Source: Paraburkholderia phytofirmans OLGA172 (GTDB lineage Bacteria > Pseudomonadota > Gammaproteobacteria > Burkholderiales > Burkholderiaceae). From it: 64,000 bases of DNA. A program made the translations under genes and the position numbers. Below the pieces are notes generated by a model, which was not told where the DNA came from, ran no database searches, and saw only the letters and a program-made list of their open reading frames with translations. Below, one piece after another: positions 16,401-25,834 of this stretch; position 1 is the first letter of the stretch; every line of letters starts with the position of its first letter. Location of the stretch: contig NZ_CP014578.1 in assembly GCF_001634365.1 (NCBI RefSeq), forward strand, positions 4,582,071 to 4,646,070. The letters are read 5' to 3'.

Positions 16401-17717
16401 TCAATCGTGCCGATGCACGATTTCGCCGTGGCCATGGGCGTCGTGGCCATCGCCATGATGATCGTGGTCATGGTCATGGTCGTCTTCGTCGAAGTCCCAT
16501 GCCGGGAACGGATCGGCGAATCGTTGCCACGCTTGCGGTCCCGCTGCGTATTCCTCGTCCGTCACGAGGCATGCGTCGAACTTCGCTTTCCAGACAGCCG
16601 GGTCGATGCCAACGCCGATCATCACCAGTTCCTGGCGGCGATCGCCGATGCTCAGATCGTCCGGATCGCCGTACCAGTCGGCGGCAATTTCGGCGGCTAG
16701 CTCGTCGTCGCCGTCCGGCCATTCGCTGCGATCCTGAGCGGCCCACCACATCCCGGCCGGACCATGCCGGCAAGCGCCACCCGCCTGCGACAGCGAACCG
16801 GCGATGTCGTTACGCGTTGCGAGCCAGAAGAAGCCCTTGCTGCGCAAGACGCCCTTCCACTCCTGATGCAGCAGCGCCCATAGGCGCTCCGGGTGAAACG
16901 GCCGGCGCGCGCGGTAAATGAAATTGCCGATGCCGAATTCGTCCGCTTCTCCATGATGGGCATGGCCGTGCTCATTTTCATGATTAAGCGATGCCAGCCA
17001 GCCCGGTGCGCTCGACGCCTCGTCGAAATCGAAACGCCCGGTGTTCAGCACGTCGGCAAGCGGCACCTCGCCGAAACGGCTCACCACCTGCACGGCGCGT
17101 GGATTGATGCGGGCGAGGATGCGCTGCAGGCGAGTGAGTTCATCGGCGCTCACCAGATCGGCCTTGTTCACCACCAGCACGTCGCAGAATTCAATCTGCT
17201 CGATCAGCAATTCCACCAGCGTCCGATCGTCCTCTTCCGTCGCGGCGATGCCCCGTTCGGAGAGCGCCTCGGCTGAACCGTAGTCGCGCAGGAAGTTGAA
17301 CGCGTCGACCACCGTCACCATCGTATCGAGCTGCGCGAGATCGGATAGCGACGCGCCGTCCTCGTCGACGAAGGTGAAGGTTTCGGCAATCGGCATCGGC
17401 TCGGCCACCCCGGTCGACTCGATCAGGATCGCATCGAAGCGCTTTTCGCCGGCAAGCCGCTTGATCTCGACCAGCAAGTCGTCGCGCAACGTGCAGCAGA
17501 TGCAGCCGTTCGACAGTTCGACAAGCTGCTCTTCGACATGCGAGAGCGCTGCGGCGTCGCGCACGAGCGTGGCATCGATATTGACGGCGGCCAGATCGTT
17601 GACGATCACGGCGACGCGCAAACCGGAACGATTCGCGAGGATGTGGTTCAGAAGCGTGGTCTTGCCGGCGCCCAGAAAACCGGAGAGCACGGTGACGGGC
17701 AGTAGCGGCTGGTTCAT
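16401..17717 (-). CDS. CobW/COG0523-family GTPase with His-rich tail
   Basis: A 438-residue G3E GTPase. The P-loop GFLGAGKT is at residues 13-20. The metal-binding Cys-x-Cys-Cys of the family is at 72, 74 and 75 (NGCICCTL), a guanine-specificity motif VNKADL follows, and a CobW C-terminal domain follows that. The last 30 residues are histidine/aspartate-rich ([19 protein letters not shown]), a likely metal reservoir. COG0523 proteins act as metal chaperones, often for zinc, so a role in zinc delivery or homeostasis is likely but not proven. The ATG at 17717 is chosen because the nucleotide-binding strand starts a few residues later; no zinc-responsive operator was recognised upstream. Confidence 0.9.
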   Translation of the reverse strand: MNQPLLPVTVLSGFLGAGKTTLLNHILANRSGLRVAVIVNDLAAVNIDATLVRDAAALSHVEEQLVELSNGCICCTLRDDLLVEIKRLAGEKRFDAILIESTGVAEPMPIAETFTFVDEDGASLSDLAQLDTMVTVVDAFNFLRDYGSAEALSERGIAATEEDDRTLVELLIEQIEFCDVLVVNKADLVSADELTRLQRILARINPRAVQVVSRFGEVPLADVLNTGRFDFDEASSAPGWLASLNHENEHGHAHHGEADEFGIGNFIYRARRPFHPERLWALLHQEWKGVLRSKGFFWLATRNDIAGSLSQAGGACRHGPAGMWWAAQDRSEWPDGDDELAAEIAADWYGDPDDLSIGDRRQELVMIGVGIDPAVWKAKFDACLVTDEEYAAGPQAWQRFADPFPAWDFDEDDHDHDHDHHGDGHDAHGHGEIVHRHD

Positions 17718-17876
17718 CGCAGTACGGAAAGACAAGAGGATTGGAGGGCGTGCCGGGCCAGGGGGCGCGTGACTCCGGGGCCAGAAGATGGCCGAGCACC
17801 GACGGCAGCACGAAGCCGCATTGTGCATCAAAACGGGTGACGGCCGCGCGACGGGCCGGATCGGGAAGTGCGTGAG

Positions 17877-18323
17877 TCAGTGTCCAGCGGGCATCAGATT
17901 CCACTTGCGAAGGATCGCAGCGATCTGCATTGCGTACTTATCACGCAGTGCCGGCGTCTCGGAGTGATACGCGCCGACCGCCTGCCAGGTATTGCCATAC
18001 TTGTTCATCTGGCGGCGCAGATGCCACGCCGCGATATAGACGTTCTTGCAAGGCTCCATCAGCGTGCCTTGCGAGATGCCATATTGCGCGAGTACGGGCA
18101 GATGGACCGAATTGATCTGCATCACGCCATAGTCGGTCGAGCCGTTGGCGTTCTTATGCTGCGCGTCCGGCCGATTGTGTGACTCCTGCCACGCAATTGC
18201 GCGCAGAATCAAGGGGTTGACCTTCTGATACTTCGCCGCTTCGTCAAAGCAATCGGCGCGTGCCTGCCCTGCTGCGATCAGCACGGCAAGTCCTGCGGCG
18301 ACGGTGACAAAGGTTCGTTTCAT
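17877..18323 (-). CDS. Small lytic transglycosylase (SLT domain, IagB/PilT-like)
   Basis: A 148-residue exported peptidoglycan-cleaving enzyme. Residues 1-23 are a signal peptide ending in AGQARA. The SLT core follows: the catalytic Glu in LRAIAWQESHNRPDA, the GLMQIN-like motif DYGVMQINSVHLP, and AYHSETP later. Two cysteines (near residues 25 and 92) probably form a disulfide. Its size fits the specialised transglycosylases that open local gaps in the wall for secretion systems or pili. The divergent type II secretion cluster starts about 500 bp away, so it may help insert that machine; this is inference from position. Confidence 0.9.
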   Translation of the reverse strand: MKRTFVTVAAGLAVLIAAGQARADCFDEAAKYQKVNPLILRAIAWQESHNRPDAQHKNANGSTDYGVMQINSVHLPVLAQYGISQGTLMEPCKNVYIAAWHLRRQMNKYGNTWQAVGAYHSETPALRDKYAMQIAAILRKWNLMPAGH

Positions 18324-18839
18324 CAGTCAAGATGACTAAATAAATCGCAAGAGTAAATTTTGGTAAGGCAATGTATCCGCCATACTTCAGCCGTTCGGAG
18401 CCGGTGAGGCTCGCAAGCCGCGCCGTTGGCGGGCATCGGGGAAAACCCGTGTCGGTAAGTCGCAACCAGTACCGCGAACGGCTCGTATCATACCGGCAGG
18501 CCCCTACGCGTCAAGTTGGCTAATCGACATAATCGAGCGTAAAACAAAGCGTGTCTGCGGTTCGGCGCACAGAAGCACATTTGCTTTCAATAGCTTGACA
18601 GTTTGTGACGATCTTTAGAGTAATCGCACGGAGCCGTTTGTTTTGTGACAAATACGACATGAAAAACTGTTACTGTTCATTTTTTTTGGACACTAGATGT
18701 TCGGCATCCGGGGCCTCGATCGCCCTTGGCACTGGCTGGCAGACCGACAGGGCGGCGGCCTGCTCAAATGTTCGCACTGCATGACCGTCGGCGGCTGCGG
18801 CCGTCGGCATCGATCCCATATTCCATGAGAAGAAATCGT
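18324..18839. other. 516-bp intergenic region upstream of the gsp cluster
   Basis: No gene is visible, although open frames extend leftward from gspD. The region is comparatively AT-rich at 18,530-18,690 and should hold the divergent promoters of gspD and the transglycosylase gene. A -35-like TTGACA is at 18595-18600. Confidence 0.5.
18595..18621 (+). promoter_or_regulatory. Candidate promoter of the gspDEF transcript
   Basis: A perfect TTGACA (18595-18600) is followed 15 bp later by TAGAGT (18616-18621), a four-of-six match to the -10 consensus. The spacing is short, so this is a weak call. It would give a 5' leader of about 210 nt before gspD. Confidence 0.3.
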
Positions 18840-21185
18840 ATGGCATTGCGTCGCGTCGCAACGGCGCTGCTGGTGGCTGGATTGATCACCGCCCAGACAG
18901 CACAGGCCCAGGTGACACTCAACTTCGTGAACGCCGATATCGACCAGGTGGCCAAGGCGATCGGGGCGGCAACCGGCAAAACGATCATCGTCGACCCGCG
19001 CGTGAAAGGTCAGTTGAACCTCGTGTCGGAGAACGCGGTGCCTGAAGATCAGGCGCTGAAGACCTTGCAATCCGCTTTGCGGATGCAGGGCTTCTCGCTG
19101 GTGCAGGATCACGGCGTGTTGAAGGTCGTGCCCGAGGCCGATGCCAAGCTGCAAGGCGTGCCGACCTACGTCGGCAATGCGCCTGTTGCGCGCGGCGATC
19201 AGGTGGTCACGCAGGTGTTCGTGCTGAAGAACGAATCGGCCAATAACCTGCTGCCGGTCTTGCGTCCGCTGATCTCGCCGAACAATACCGTGGCGGCCTA
19301 CCCGGCCAACAACACGATTGTCGTGACCGATTACGCCGACAACGTGCGGCGTATTGCCCAGATCATCGCGGGTATCGATACGGCCGCGGGCCAGTCGGTG
19401 TCGGTGGTGCAGTTGAAGAACGCCAACGCGATCGACATCGCCGCGCAACTGACCAAGATGCTCGATCCCGGCGCGATCGGCAGCACCGACGCGACGCTGA
19501 AGGTCTTCGTCACCGCGGACCCGCGCACCAACTCGCTTTTGATCCGCGCGTCGAACGGCGGCCGGCTCGCGGCCGCGAGGCAGCTGGCGAAGCAACTCGA
19601 CACGCCGACCACCATGCCCGGCAACATGCACGTCGTGGCGCTGCGCAACGCGGACGCGACGAAGCTCGCAAAGACCCTGCGCGGGATGCTCGGCAAGGGC
19701 GGCGACACCGGCTCGTCGGGCGGCTCGAGCGAAGCGAATTCGTTCAACCAGAACGGCGGTGGCGGGTTGGGCAGCAATTCGACGGGCACGTCGGGTACGC
19801 CGCCGCTGCCGTCGGGCGGACTCAATAGCAGCTCGGGGGCGTCACCATTGGGCGGTGGCGGGGGCGGCGGATATGGTTCGAGCGGCGGTTCGGGTTCAGC
19901 CGGCCTGCTCGGCGGCGACAAGGACAAGAGCGACGACAATCAGCCGGGCGGCATGATCCAGGCGGACGCTGCGACCAACTCGCTGATCATCACGGCACCC
20001 GAGCCGGTGTACCGCAACCTGCGGGCGGTGATCGACCAGCTCGACGCGCGGCGCGCGCAGGTCTATATCGAGGCGTTGATCGTCGAGCTGAACTCGAACA
20101 CGAACGCGAATCTTGGCATTCAATGGCAGGTCGCCAACGGTTCGATCTTTGCCGGCACCAATCTGGCGACCGGCTCCGGCAACAGCATCGTCAATCTGAC
20201 GGCGGCCGCCGCGGCGGGTGCGGCCACTGGCGGTCTCGCCGGGGCGCTCGCAACCCAGAATCTCCAGCAGGGGCTCAACGTCGGGTGGGTGCATAACATT
20301 TTCGGTGTGCAGGGGCTCGGCGCGCTGCTGCAGGCGCTGTCGCAGACTGCCGACGCGAACGTGCTGTCGACGCCTAACCTCATCACGCTCGACAACGAGG
20401 AAGCCAAGATCGTCGTCGGCACGAACGTGCCGATCCAGACGGGTTCGTATTCGAACCTCACGAGCGCCACCCCGAGCTCGGCGTTCAATACTTTTGACCG
20501 CGTCGATGTCGGTCTGACACTGCACATCAAACCGCAGATCACCGACGGCGGGATTCTCAAGCTGCAGCTCTACACGGAAGACTCGGCGATCGTGAACGGC
20601 ACGACCAACGTGGCGACCAACCCGGCCGGCCCGCAGTTCACCAAGCGTTCGATCCAGTCGACGGTGCTCGCCGACAACGGCGAGATCATCGTGCTGGGCG
20701 GCCTGATGCAGGACAACTACCAGGTCAGCAACAGCAAGGTGCCGCTGCTGGGCGATATCCCCTGGATCGGCCAATTGTTCCGCTCGGAACAGAAGACTCG
20801 CGAGAAGACCAACCTGATGGTGTTCCTGCGTCCCGTGATCATCACCGATCGCGACACGGCGCAGGCCGTGACGTCGAACCGCTACGATTACATTCAGGGC
20901 GTGCAGGGCGCGTACAAGTCGGACAACAACCTGATCAAGGACAAGGACGATCCGGTGGTTCCGCCGATGCCGATCGGCCCGAGCCAGGGCGGATCGCCCG
21001 CGATGAATCTGTTTAATCTCGACCAGATGCGTCGTCAGCAGATGGCGCCGCCGCCAGTTTCCGCTCCGGCACCGGTCACGAACGGTGGCCCTGTGCAGAC
21101 GAACCCGGTCACGAATGGCGGCGCTGTGCAGACGAACCCAGTACCGATGGCGCCGTCCACGGCGTCGCCCGGAGCCCAGCCGTGA
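18840..21185 (+). CDS. gspD: Type II secretion secretin GspD
   Basis: A 781-residue outer membrane secretin, the exit channel of the type II secretion system. A signal peptide ends near AQTAQAQ. An N0 domain (VTLNFVNADIDQVAKAIG) and N1-N3 repeats follow. N3 is split by a glycine/serine-rich insert at about residues 286-372. The secretin domain then has DNEEAKIVVGTNVPIQTG and VPLLGDIPWIGQLFR. The Pro-rich tail carries a repeat of about 11 residues (PVTNGGPVQTN / PVTNGGAVQTN). The ATG at 18840 is preferred to 18825 because GAGAAG stands seven bases before it. Its stop overlaps the gspE start (GTGA), which shows translational coupling. Confidence 0.96.
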   Translation: MALRRVATALLVAGLITAQTAQAQVTLNFVNADIDQVAKAIGAATGKTIIVDPRVKGQLNLVSENAVPEDQALKTLQSALRMQGFSLVQDHGVLKVVPEADAKLQGVPTYVGNAPVARGDQVVTQVFVLKNESANNLLPVLRPLISPNNTVAAYPANNTIVVTDYADNVRRIAQIIAGIDTAAGQSVSVVQLKNANAIDIAAQLTKMLDPGAIGSTDATLKVFVTADPRTNSLLIRASNGGRLAAARQLAKQLDTPTTMPGNMHVVALRNADATKLAKTLRGMLGKGGDTGSSGGSSEANSFNQNGGGGLGSNSTGTSGTPPLPSGGLNSSSGASPLGGGGGGGYGSSGGSGSAGLLGGDKDKSDDNQPGGMIQADAATNSLIITAPEPVYRNLRAVIDQLDARRAQVYIEALIVELNSNTNANLGIQWQVANGSIFAGTNLATGSGNSIVNLTAAAAAGAATGGLAGALATQNLQQGLNVGWVHNIFGVQGLGALLQALSQTADANVLSTPNLITLDNEEAKIVVGTNVPIQTGSYSNLTSATPSSAFNTFDRVDVGLTLHIKPQITDGGILKLQLYTEDSAIVNGTTNVATNPAGPQFTKRSIQSTVLADNGEIIVLGGLMQDNYQVSNSKVPLLGDIPWIGQLFRSEQKTREKTNLMVFLRPVIITDRDTAQAVTSNRYDYIQGVQGAYKSDNNLIKDKDDPVVPPMPIGPSQGGSPAMNLFNLDQMRRQQMAPPPVSAPAPVTNGGPVQTNPVTNGGAVQTNPVPMAPSTASPGAQP

Positions 21186-22750
21186 GCACGCCGTCCAAGC
21201 CGCCGTCAGCTTCTGCGCCGGCAGCCGCGGCGCGAGCCGGCGCGCCGACGCAAGCCTCGGCGATTCCGCCCGCAGTCGTGGCGGAACATGCCGAACGCAG
21301 TGCGCCGTCGGCGGTTGCCGCGCGACTCGTGCCCTACGGCTTCGCGCGCAGCGGCCAGATTCTGGTCGCGCATCAGCACGCCGACAGCTTCGAAGTCTGG
21401 ATCAGCGAACGCACCAACGATGCGGCGCTTGCCGAAGTCGCGCGCAACTTTGGCGCGTTGTCCGTGGTGCGTGTGCCGCCCGACGAACTGGCCCAGGCGA
21501 TCAACCAGGCTTACGCGCGCCAGGATGGCAGCGCGGCGCAAGTGGTCGGCGAAGTGGAAGGCGAAGTCGATCTGTCGCGTTTGATGCAGGACATTCCCGA
21601 GGTCGAGGATCTGCTCGAGTCGGAAGACGACGCGCCGATCATCCGCATGATCAACGCGCTGCTCACGCAAGCGGCACGCGAACAGGCCTCGGATATTCAC
21701 ATCGAACCGTTCGAGACGTCGTCGGTGGTGCGCTTTCGTGTCGACGGCACGTTGCGCGATGTCGTGCGGCCGAAAAAAGCGTTGCACGGCGCGCTGATCT
21801 CGCGGATCAAGATCATGGCGCAGCTCGACATTGCCGAGAAGCGTCTGCCGCAAGATGGCCGGATCACGCTGCGCGTCGGCGGACGTCCGGTCGACGTGCG
21901 GGTTTCGACACTGCCCACCGGTCACGGCGAACGAGCGGTGCTGCGTCTGCTGGAAAAGGACGCCTCGCGCCTGAATCTCGAAGCGCTCGGCATGGCGCCC
22001 GATACGCTCGTCAAGTTCGACAAGCTGATCGGCAAACCGCACGGCATCGTGCTGGTGACCGGGCCGACCGGCTCGGGTAAGACGACCACGCTGTACGCGT
22101 CGATGTCACGGCTTGAAACCGCGACCACCAACATCATGACGGTCGAAGACCCGATCGAATACGACCTGTCCGGCATCGGCCAGACGCAGGTCAACGAGCG
22201 GATCGGCATGACCTTCGCGCGGGCGCTGCGCTCGATTCTGCGGCAGGACCCGGACGTCATCATGATCGGTGAAATCCGCGACCTGGAAACCGCGCAGATC
22301 GCAGTGCAGGCATCGCTGACAGGTCACCTTGTGCTGGCGACCCTCCATACAAACGATGCGGCTTCGGCCGTCACGCGTTTGACGGACATGGGCGTCGAGC
22401 CCTATCTGCTGGCGTCATCGCTGCTCGGCGTGCTGGCGCAGCGGCTGGTGCGGCGCTTGTGCCCAGTGTGCCGCGAAGAGCGCGTTGAAGAGGATGGCAG
22501 CGTGCGCTGGCATCCGGTCGGTTGCGACAAGTGCGGTCAGTCCGGCTACGCAGGCCGACGCGGCGTATACGAACTGCTTCTGATCGACGACGAAATCCGC
22601 ACGCTGGTTCACCGCAATGCATCCGATGCGGAAATTCTTGCTTCGGGCCGCGCGCAAGGCATGCGCACGCTGCGCGAAGATTCGGACCGCTGGCTCGCAT
22701 CCGGGCTGACCTCGCTCGAAGAAGTGATCCGCGTGACAGGCGGAGCATAA
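21182..22750 (+). CDS. gspE: Type II secretion ATPase GspE
   Basis: A 522-residue cytoplasmic ATPase that powers pseudopilus assembly. The Walker A motif GPTGSGKTT is at residues 294-302, the Asp and His boxes follow, Walker B reads DVIMIGEIRD, and the zinc-binding tetracysteine is CPVC...CDKCG near residue 435-450. The N-terminal domain that binds GspL covers about the first 130 residues. The start is a GTG overlapping the gspD stop by 4 bp. gspF follows after four bases, so D-E-F form one transcript. Confidence 0.96.
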   Translation: MSTPSKPPSASAPAAAARAGAPTQASAIPPAVVAEHAERSAPSAVAARLVPYGFARSGQILVAHQHADSFEVWISERTNDAALAEVARNFGALSVVRVPPDELAQAINQAYARQDGSAAQVVGEVEGEVDLSRLMQDIPEVEDLLESEDDAPIIRMINALLTQAAREQASDIHIEPFETSSVVRFRVDGTLRDVVRPKKALHGALISRIKIMAQLDIAEKRLPQDGRITLRVGGRPVDVRVSTLPTGHGERAVLRLLEKDASRLNLEALGMAPDTLVKFDKLIGKPHGIVLVTGPTGSGKTTTLYASMSRLETATTNIMTVEDPIEYDLSGIGQTQVNERIGMTFARALRSILRQDPDVIMIGEIRDLETAQIAVQASLTGHLVLATLHTNDAASAVTRLTDMGVEPYLLASSLLGVLAQRLVRRLCPVCREERVEEDGSVRWHPVGCDKCGQSGYAGRRGVYELLLIDDEIRTLVHRNASDAEILASGRAQGMRTLREDSDRWLASGLTSLEEVIRVTGGA

Positions 22751-22754
22751 GGCC

Positions 22755-23972
22755 ATGCCGGCATTTCGTTTCGAAGCGATCGACGCGGCGGGCAAGGCGC
22801 AAAAAGGCGTGCTCGACGCGGACAGCGCGCGCGGCGCGCGGACCAATCTGCGTTCGCAAGGACTGACGCCACTTGTTGTCGAACCGGCTGCGACGCGCAC
22901 CCGCGGTGAGCGCAATCAGCGTTTGTCGCTGGGGCGGCGGTTGTCGCAGCGCGAGCAGGCGATTCTCACGCGCCAACTGGCCAGTCTGCTGGTTGCCGGC
23001 TTGCCGCTCGACGAAGCGCTCGCGGTGCTGACCGAGCAATCGGAGCGCGACTACATTCGCGAGCTGATGGCGTCGATTCGCGCCGAAGTGCTCGGCGGCC
23101 ATTCGCTCGCGAATGCGCTGACGCAGCATCCTAAAGACTTCCCCGAGATCTATCGCGCGCTGGTCGCGGCCGGCGAACATACCGGCAAGCTTGGTCTCGT
23201 GCTCTCGCGTCTGGCCGACTACATCGAGCAAAGCAACGCGCTCAAGCAGAAGATCGTGCTCGCGTTCACATATCCGGCGATCGTGACCCTCATCGCGCTC
23301 GGCATCGTCACGTTTCTGTTGAGCTACGTGGTGCCGCAGGTGGTGAACGTGTTCGCCAGCACCAAACAGCAACTGCCGATCCTCACCATCATGATGATGG
23401 CGCTGTCCGGTTTCGTGCGGCATTGGTGGTGGGCGATGCTGATCGGTGTTGTCGTGCTGGCGTATCTGGTGCGCTCGATCCTGAAGCAGCCCGGCCCGCG
23501 TCTCGCCTTCGATCGGTGGTTGCTGACCGCCCCGCTGCTCGGCAAGCTCGTGCGCGGCTACAACACGGTGCGCTTTGCCAGCACGCTAGGCATTCTGACG
23601 GCGGCGGGCGTGCCGATTCTGCGCGCGCTGCAAGCCGCTGCCGAAACGCTCAGCAACAACGCGATGCGCGAGAACATCGACGATGCGATCGTGCGTGTGC
23701 GCGAAGGCACGTCCCTGTCGCGCGCGCTAGGCAATACGAAGACGTTTCCGCCGGTGCTGGTTCACCTGATCCGGTCAGGTGAAGCGACCGGCGACGTGAC
23801 GACCATGCTCGACCGCGCGGCCGACGGCGAAGCACGCGAGTTGGAGCGTCGCACGATGTTCCTGACGAGCCTGCTCGAGCCGTTGCTGATTCTGGCGATG
23901 GGGGGCGTGGTGCTGGTGATCGTGCTGGCGGTGATGCTGCCGATCATCGAGCTGAACAACCTGGTGCAGTAA
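22755..23972 (+). CDS. gspF: Type II secretion inner-membrane platform protein GspF
   Basis: A 405-residue polytopic inner membrane protein at the base of the secretion machine. It has two GspF (T2SSF) domains, each beginning with a helical bundle; LTRQLASLLVAGLPLDEAL and STLGILTAAGVPILRALQ are the repeated signatures. Three membrane segments are visible (around residues 170-200, 220-240 and 375-398). A conserved GEHTGKLG turn precedes the first membrane segment. It is the last gene of the gspDEF run; the next gene, gspC, lies on the other strand. Confidence 0.96.
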   Translation: MPAFRFEAIDAAGKAQKGVLDADSARGARTNLRSQGLTPLVVEPAATRTRGERNQRLSLGRRLSQREQAILTRQLASLLVAGLPLDEALAVLTEQSERDYIRELMASIRAEVLGGHSLANALTQHPKDFPEIYRALVAAGEHTGKLGLVLSRLADYIEQSNALKQKIVLAFTYPAIVTLIALGIVTFLLSYVVPQVVNVFASTKQQLPILTIMMMALSGFVRHWWWAMLIGVVVLAYLVRSILKQPGPRLAFDRWLLTAPLLGKLVRGYNTVRFASTLGILTAAGVPILRALQAAAETLSNNAMRENIDDAIVRVREGTSLSRALGNTKTFPPVLVHLIRSGEATGDVTTMLDRAADGEARELERRTMFLTSLLEPLLILAMGGVVLVIVLAVMLPIIELNNLVQ

Positions 23973-24034
23973 GGTGGTGAAGTTATTCGATTGCGCGGCC
24001 GCGCAATCAGCTGAACCGAGGCAGAACGCCCGGG

Positions 24035-24448
24035 TTAGCGCACGTAGATAGTAGGACCTGCCGGATTGGCCGGTAGGGACACTTCGGAGTGCGCGCCATT
24101 GCGGTCGATGATGATCGAGCGGGCGCGGACTTCGGAGAGTTTGGCGCCTTGCATGAGCGCGCTGCCGAGCGATACCGCATGTGGCGGTTCGCCGCCGACG
24201 CTGACGATGGCCGCGGCACCTTCCCGCAAAGCGAGGATGCCGAACAGATGCACGTCCTGGTTGGCGTTGCGGGTGAGCTGGCCGCCGAACAGCGTGGCGG
24301 CCTGTTCGGTCGAGACCTGCGCATGCGCGGCGGCAGCGGGCAACGGCGCGCCGGACGTCGTGGAGAGCGTGATGACCCAGTAGGTCAGCGTCGCGCAAAA
24401 CACGGCGAACAGTGCGAGCGACAGAAGGCGGATCTGAATGGCGTTCAT
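24035..24448 (-). CDS. gspC: Type II secretion protein GspC, short form on the opposite strand
   Basis: A 137-residue inner membrane protein that links the platform to the secretin. A short cytoplasmic N-terminus is followed by one membrane segment (LLSLALFAVFCATLTYWVI), an Ala/Pro-rich linker, and the homology region with LFGGQLTRNANQDVHLFGIL and the SLGSALMQGAKLSEVRARSIII strand pattern. It ends soon after, so it lacks the PDZ or coiled-coil domain of longer GspC proteins. It is transcribed against the rest of the cluster, between gspF and gspG. The ATG at 24448 or 24454 could be used; neither has a strong ribosome binding site. Confidence 0.85.
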   Translation of the reverse strand: MNAIQIRLLSLALFAVFCATLTYWVITLSTTSGAPLPAAAAHAQVSTEQAATLFGGQLTRNANQDVHLFGILALREGAAAIVSVGGEPPHAVSLGSALMQGAKLSEVRARSIIIDRNGAHSEVSLPANPAGPTIYVR

Positions 24449-24644
24449 GCGCATATTGTACGGACTATTGTGAAAATTGCGTTGGGGCAAAGTGCCCCTA
24501 ACCTGGCGCTGCGCGGCGTTTTCTCGCAACCCTTCAAGAGCATGACATTAAAATGACCGGCCGGGCGTGTTCGATGGCACCCTGATTGTCTGACACGCGA
24601 ATCCCGCCCGATCGAAAATTTCACCCGAAAAGAGGTAGCAAGCT

Positions 24645-25109
24645 ATGCAACTGTCGACCACTCGCCGTACCGAAATCGCGGGTCTGCGCAGCCGTCGTCA
24701 ACGCGGTTTCACGCTGATTGAAATCATGGTCGTGATCGCGATTCTGGGCATTCTGGCCGCGTTGATCGTGCCGAAAATCATGAGCCGTCCGGACGAAGCG
24801 CGCCGCGTGGCGGCCAAGCAGGACATCGGCACGGTGATGCAGGCGCTGAAACTCTACCGTCTGGATAACGGCCGCTATCCGACTCAGGAGCAAGGCCTGC
24901 GCGCACTGATCGAAAAGCCGACCACTGATCCGGTACCGAACAACTGGAAGGACGGCGGTTACCTCGAACGTCTGCCGAACGATCCGTGGGGCAATACCTA
25001 TCAGTATCTGAACCCTGGCGTGCATGGCGAAATCGACGTGTTCAGCTATGGCGCGGATGGTAAACCGGGCGGCGAAGGCAACGATGCCGACATAGGTTCG
25101 TGGCAGTAG
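24645..25109 (+). CDS. gspG: Major pseudopilin GspG
   Basis: A 154-residue pseudopilin that builds the piston-like pseudopilus. A 21-residue leader ends in RRQRG, where prepilin peptidase cuts, and mature [22 protein letters not shown] carries the essential Glu5. The C-terminal half has the GspG calcium-site region with [26 protein letters not shown] and [19 protein letters not shown]. An AAGAGGT ribosome binding site precedes the ATG. It starts the second gsp run (G to N). Confidence 0.96.
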   Translation: MQLSTTRRTEIAGLRSRRQRGFTLIEIMVVIAILGILAALIVPKIMSRPDEARRVAAKQDIGTVMQALKLYRLDNGRYPTQEQGLRALIEKPTTDPVPNNWKDGGYLERLPNDPWGNTYQYLNPGVHGEIDVFSYGADGKPGGEGNDADIGSWQ

Positions 25110-25254
25110 TCTGGTAGTTCAGTCGTTCTTCAGTAGTTTATTAAGCGCCGTTGATTGTCAGGCGCGCCGGATCGCCCTGCTCTTTGGCGATCCACCGCGC
25201 GTCTTGTCGACGCATTGTTTTCTGATCTTTAGTTGATCGTTCGTGGCCGGCACT

Positions 25255-25833
25255 ATGCGACTGTCCGCTTGCAAGTCCCGTGTGGACACTCCGTGTACGG
25301 CCCCGCTGCCGGGCACGGCGTGCAGCGGCGCGCGCGTGCGCGGCCCGCGTGGCGCACGTGGGTTTAGCGCGGGCAACTGGAAGCGTGCGGCCGGTTTCAC
25401 GCTGCTGGAAATGATGGTGGTGCTGGTGATCGCGGGCATTCTGGTGTCACTGACAGCGCTCACGATGACCCGCAACCCGCGCACCGATCTGAACGAAGAG
25501 GCGCAGCGTCTCGCGCTGCTGTTCGAATCGGCCGGCGACGAAGCCCAGGTGCGCGCACGGCCGATCGCATGGCAACCGCTCGACGGCGGCTTTCGTTTCG
25601 ATCTGCGTACCGAAGACGGCTGGCGTCCGCTGCATGACGATCTGCTCGGGCCGCGCAACTGGGAAGGTGGTGTGACCGGCGTCACGATCGATTACCCCGG
25701 GTCGGATTCGCACCCGAGCCGTGTCGTGTTCGGTACCGAAGCGATCGACATGCCTGTGCAGATCACGCTGTTTTCGGCGGCGGGGCGCGCGACGATCGTC
25801 GGCACCGGCAACGGCCGCTATGAGGTGCACTGA
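25255..25833 (+). CDS. gspH: Minor pseudopilin GspH
   Basis: A 192-residue pseudopilin. The prepilin motif is AAG|FTLLEMMVVLVIAGILVSL, with Glu5 present. If translation starts at the ATG at 25255, the leader before the cleavage site is 47 residues, much longer than usual and containing two to three cysteines. A GTG at 25336 would give a normal 20-residue leader, and a GTG at 25243 a longer one still. No clear ribosome binding site decides between them. The mature part (TDLNEEAQRLALLFESAGDEAQVRARPIAW) is a typical GspH. It precedes gspI by one base. Confidence 0.9.
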   Translation: MRLSACKSRVDTPCTAPLPGTACSGARVRGPRGARGFSAGNWKRAAGFTLLEMMVVLVIAGILVSLTALTMTRNPRTDLNEEAQRLALLFESAGDEAQVRARPIAWQPLDGGFRFDLRTEDGWRPLHDDLLGPRNWEGGVTGVTIDYPGSDSHPSRVVFGTEAIDMPVQITLFSAAGRATIVGTGNGRYEVH

Positions 25834-25834
25834 G

